From assembly GCA_002309695.1 (NCBI GenBank), contig DBXV01000008.1:256076-279992 (forward strand): a stretch of DNA of 23,917 nucleotides, written 5' to 3'. The DNA comes from Myxococcales bacterium UBA1203. GTDB lineage: Bacteria > Myxococcota > Myxococcia > Myxococcales > UBA5297. The notes beneath the pieces are model-generated. The model did not search any database and was not told where the DNA came from. It saw only the letters and a list, made by a program, of their open reading frames with translations. Of this stretch, positions 21,713-23,917 are shown piece after piece. Position 1 is the stretch's first letter, and each line of letters begins with the position of its first letter. Made by a program: the position numbers and the translations under genes.

Positions 21713-21863
21713 CTGAAAGTTTTCGATTGACACTTGCCGCGGCATAAGGGTATTTTTCCATTCGTTTTTGCGGGACAGGGGGGAGCGCCGGAGCAGCTGC
21801 AGGCTCAATGACCTCTGTCGGAGTTTTTGTGTTTTTGTCTATTGATTGAATCGCTGCGGGCAA
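21713..21863 (+). promoter_or_regulatory. Promoter and structured leader, copy 3 (restriction-modification gene)
   Basis: TTGACA (21727-21732), an 18-base spacer and TATTTT (21751-21756) are followed by TCCATTCG and TTTTTGCGGG. The leader pairs GACAGGGG (21774-21781) with CCTCTGTC (21812-21819), then GGAGTTTTTGTG. It is nearly identical to copy 2 up to GGGCAA at 21863, where similarity ends. The ribosome binding site of the next gene follows. Confidence 0.68.
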
Positions 21864-21881
21864 GAAATAAGGGACCTGACA

Positions 21882-23917
21882 ATGCCGTCACAAAAAGAAC
21901 GGGCACTCGCCGTCGCTGAATTTATCAAAAACTGGACTTCCCGAGGCGACGAAAAGGGAGACACACAGCTTTTCTGGGTTGAATTGCTGCGGCAGGTGTT
22001 TGGGGTGGACAATCCGGCAGGCCGCATCGAATTTGAAAAGCGCGTCAAAATTCAAAGCACCAATTTTATTGATGCGTATATTGCCGAGACGAAGACGCTG
22101 ATTGAGCAAAAGAGCCTTGGCCGCGATTTGACGAAGCCTGAAAAGCAGTCCGACGGCTCAATGCTCACGCCGTTTGAGCAGGCGAAAAGATACGCGAATG
22201 AACTGGCGTATTCCGAACGGCCTCGCTGGATAATTGTCTGCAATTTCGAGCAATTTCACATTTACGATATGGACAAGCCGAAGTCCGATCCGGAAATTGT
22301 GTATTTGAAGGATTTGGAGAAAGAATACTATCGGCTTCAATTTATTGTGGGGAAATCCGAAAAAGATATTCATCTTCAGAAGGAACTGGAGATTTCCGTC
22401 CGCGCCGGTGAATTGGTCGGATTGGTGTACAATGCTTTTTTGGAACAATATGGGGAGAATCCCGACGAGTCGGATTTGCATTCGCTGAATGTGCTCTGTG
22501 TTCGTCTGGTGTTTTGTTTATACGCAGAAGACGCGGGCATTTTTGAGAAAAATCAGTTTTATCATTATATGTCGCAGTATAAGCCGGAGCAGATGCGGAC
22601 TGCATTGCTGAATTTGTTCAATACGCTGAACACCCCCGAATGTGAACGCGACAGATTTTTAGATGATTCGTTGAAAAAATTCCCCTACGCCAACGGGGCA
22701 CTGTTTGAAATCAAACAGAATGAGGCGATTCCTCAATTCAATGACAATATCGCAGCCGTATTGCTGCAAAAAGCCTCATTGGGATTTGACTGGTCGGGCA
22801 TTTCGCCGACGATTTTCGGGGCCGTGTTTGAGTCCACATTGAATCCCGAAACTCGAAGAAAAGGCGGAATGCATTACACCAGCATTGAAAACATTCACAA
22901 AGTCATTGATCCTTTGTTTTTGGATGAATTGAAGAGCGAATTTGAACATATTCAGGCGCTGAAACGCGACCGAAATAAGAAAATTGAAGAATTTCAGAAT
23001 AAGCTGGCCAGTTTGACCTTCCTCGACCCGGCGGCGGGCTGCGGCAATTTCCTGACTGAAACGTATTTGTCATTGCGCCGCCTCGAAAACGAAGCCATTT
23101 CACTGCGTCTGAAAGGTCAAAAGCTGCTCGGATTTGAGGAAATCAATCCAATTAAAGTCAGCATCAATCAATTTTACGGAATTGAAATCAACGATTTTGC
23201 TGTTGCCGTCGCCAAGGCCGCATTGTGGATTGCCGAAAACCAGATGATGAAGGAGACGGAAAAAATCATTAAGTTTGATTTGGATTACCTGCCGCTGAAA
23301 TCGTATTCCAACATTGTCGAAGGCAATGCGCTGAGGATGGATTGGGGGAATTTGACAGATGCTCCTGCCGCGCAGTATGTATTTGCCGAAAAATTGAATG
23401 TATTTGATGCGGATGATTTTGAAAATGCTTCGACTTTGCGCGAGCAGACTGTTGAATATGGAAAACAGTATCAGGAACTCAATGTCATCACGCGGGCGAT
23501 TGAGAAAAAGAAGCCGCCAAAATCACGAGAAAAACATATTATCTATGATTACATCATGGGCAATCCGCCGTTTGTGGGCGCGAGGTGGATGGACAAGCGG
23601 CAGAAGGAAGATGTTGAACTGACGTTTGGCAAGACATGGAAAGGTCTCGGCGATCTGGATTACGTCTGCTGCTGGTATAAAAAGGCAAATGATTATATTC
23701 AGAATACTGAGACGCGCTGCGCATTTGTTTCGACAAATTCAATCACGCAGGGCGGCGCCGTGGCCAACCTCTGGAAGCCGTTATTCACGGACGGCGTTCA
23801 TATTGATTTTGCATATCGCACATTCAAATGGGCATCCGAGAGCCTGGCCATGGCGCATGTTCACTGCGTGATTGTCGGGTTCAGTGTTTCAGAAAATAAT
23901 AAACCAAAAATTATATT
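21882..23917 (+). CDS. MmeI-like fused restriction-modification enzyme (type IIL/IIG), partial
   Basis: The frame is open from the ATG at 21882 to the window end, 678 residues with no stop. The N-terminal part resembles the MmeI nuclease domain, with a candidate PD-(D/E)XK site D64...E75-Q-K77 (FIDAYIAETKTLIEQKSLGR). A helical linker follows (LNVLCVRLVFCLYAEDAGIF). Then comes an N6-adenine methyltransferase domain with motif I LDPAAGCGNF (382-390) for S-adenosylmethionine and motif IV NPPF (561-564) for catalysis. Such single-chain enzymes methylate one DNA strand for protection and cut unmodified DNA at a distance. The target-recognition domain lies beyond the window. AAGGG lies upstream of the ATG. 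GC content is lower than in the chromosomal genes. It is driven by the same promoter-leader as the ankyrin genes. A methyltransferase without nuclease activity is possible. Confidence 0.85.
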   Translation, partial: MPSQKERALAVAEFIKNWTSRGDEKGDTQLFWVELLRQVFGVDNPAGRIEFEKRVKIQSTNFIDAYIAETKTLIEQKSLGRDLTKPEKQSDGSMLTPFEQAKRYANELAYSERPRWIIVCNFEQFHIYDMDKPKSDPEIVYLKDLEKEYYRLQFIVGKSEKDIHLQKELEISVRAGELVGLVYNAFLEQYGENPDESDLHSLNVLCVRLVFCLYAEDAGIFEKNQFYHYMSQYKPEQMRTALLNLFNTLNTPECERDRFLDDSLKKFPYANGALFEIKQNEAIPQFNDNIAAVLLQKASLGFDWSGISPTIFGAVFESTLNPETRRKGGMHYTSIENIHKVIDPLFLDELKSEFEHIQALKRDRNKKIEEFQNKLASLTFLDPAAGCGNFLTETYLSLRRLENEAISLRLKGQKLLGFEEINPIKVSINQFYGIEINDFAVAVAKAALWIAENQMMKETEKIIKFDLDYLPLKSYSNIVEGNALRMDWGNLTDAPAAQYVFAEKLNVFDADDFENASTLREQTVEYGKQYQELNVITRAIEKKKPPKSREKHIIYDYIMGNPPFVGARWMDKRQKEDVELTFGKTWKGLGDLDYVCCWYKKANDYIQNTETRCAFVSTNSITQGGAVANLWKPLFTDGVHIDFAYRTFKWASESLAMAHVHCVIVGFSVSENNKPKII

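Noticed and set aside
17418..21863. Transposon or insertion sequence around the cassettes
   Set aside because: No transposase gene, no clear terminal inverted repeats and no target-site duplication were found, so the duplication cannot be assigned to a known element.

Overview
The window suggests a Gram-negative, probably strictly anaerobic bacterium of fairly high GC. A pyruvate:ferredoxin oxidoreductase and a rubrerythrin point to anaerobic life. An ExbB with two ExbD proteins and a lipoprotein point to a cell with an outer membrane. One exbB followed by two exbD genes, DUF2007-like zinc-ribbon proteins and a glycogen branching enzyme would fit a member of the Planctomycetota-Verrucomicrobiota-Lentisphaerota group. 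That placement is a low-confidence inference; no rRNA or marker phylogeny is available here.

Layout. Positions 1-12.2 kb are mostly minus-strand chromosomal genes: the start of nifJ, exbB-exbD-exbD, a PilZ protein, an MIF-like tautomerase, an M29 aminopeptidase, glgB, dtd and an MscS-type channel. Plus-strand genes lie among them: two small zinc-ribbon proteins, tRNA-Ala and rubrerythrin. From 12.6 to 16.6 kb is a conserved information-processing block on the plus strand: an HMA-domain protein, then tRNA-Thr/Tyr/Gly/Thr, rpmG, tRNA-Trp, secE, nusG, an L1-binding leader, rplK and rplA. The tRNA order and anticodons match the E. coli thrU-tyrU-glyT-thrT cluster, but no tuf gene follows. The ribosomal run ends at a strong terminator after rplA, without rplJ, rplL or rpoBC.

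From about 16.7 kb the character changes. There is a flavodoxin-like lipoprotein, a frameshifted remnant of a PD-(D/E)XK-family protein, a concentric dyad, and then an accessory locus. The locus holds two large ankyrin-repeat genes, each a full cassette (promoter, structured leader, gene, terminator). A third copy of the same promoter and leader sits directly before a MmeI-like fused restriction-modification gene that runs off the window. The two ankyrin proteins share nearly identical end caps but differ in repeat number (about 12 and 18), which suggests recombination.

The most unusual pattern is a shared promoter architecture. Upstream of exbB, glgB, tRNA-Ala, the tRNA-Thr cluster and the three accessory cassettes (weaker before nifJ) there is a -35 box, a 16-18 base spacer, a -10 box, an 8-9 base C/G-rich discriminator, and then a run of T near the expected start of transcription followed by a GC-rich stretch. 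In the accessory cassettes this module leads straight into a conserved hairpin followed by T runs, so the ankyrin pair and the restriction-modification gene look like one co-regulated, attenuated unit.
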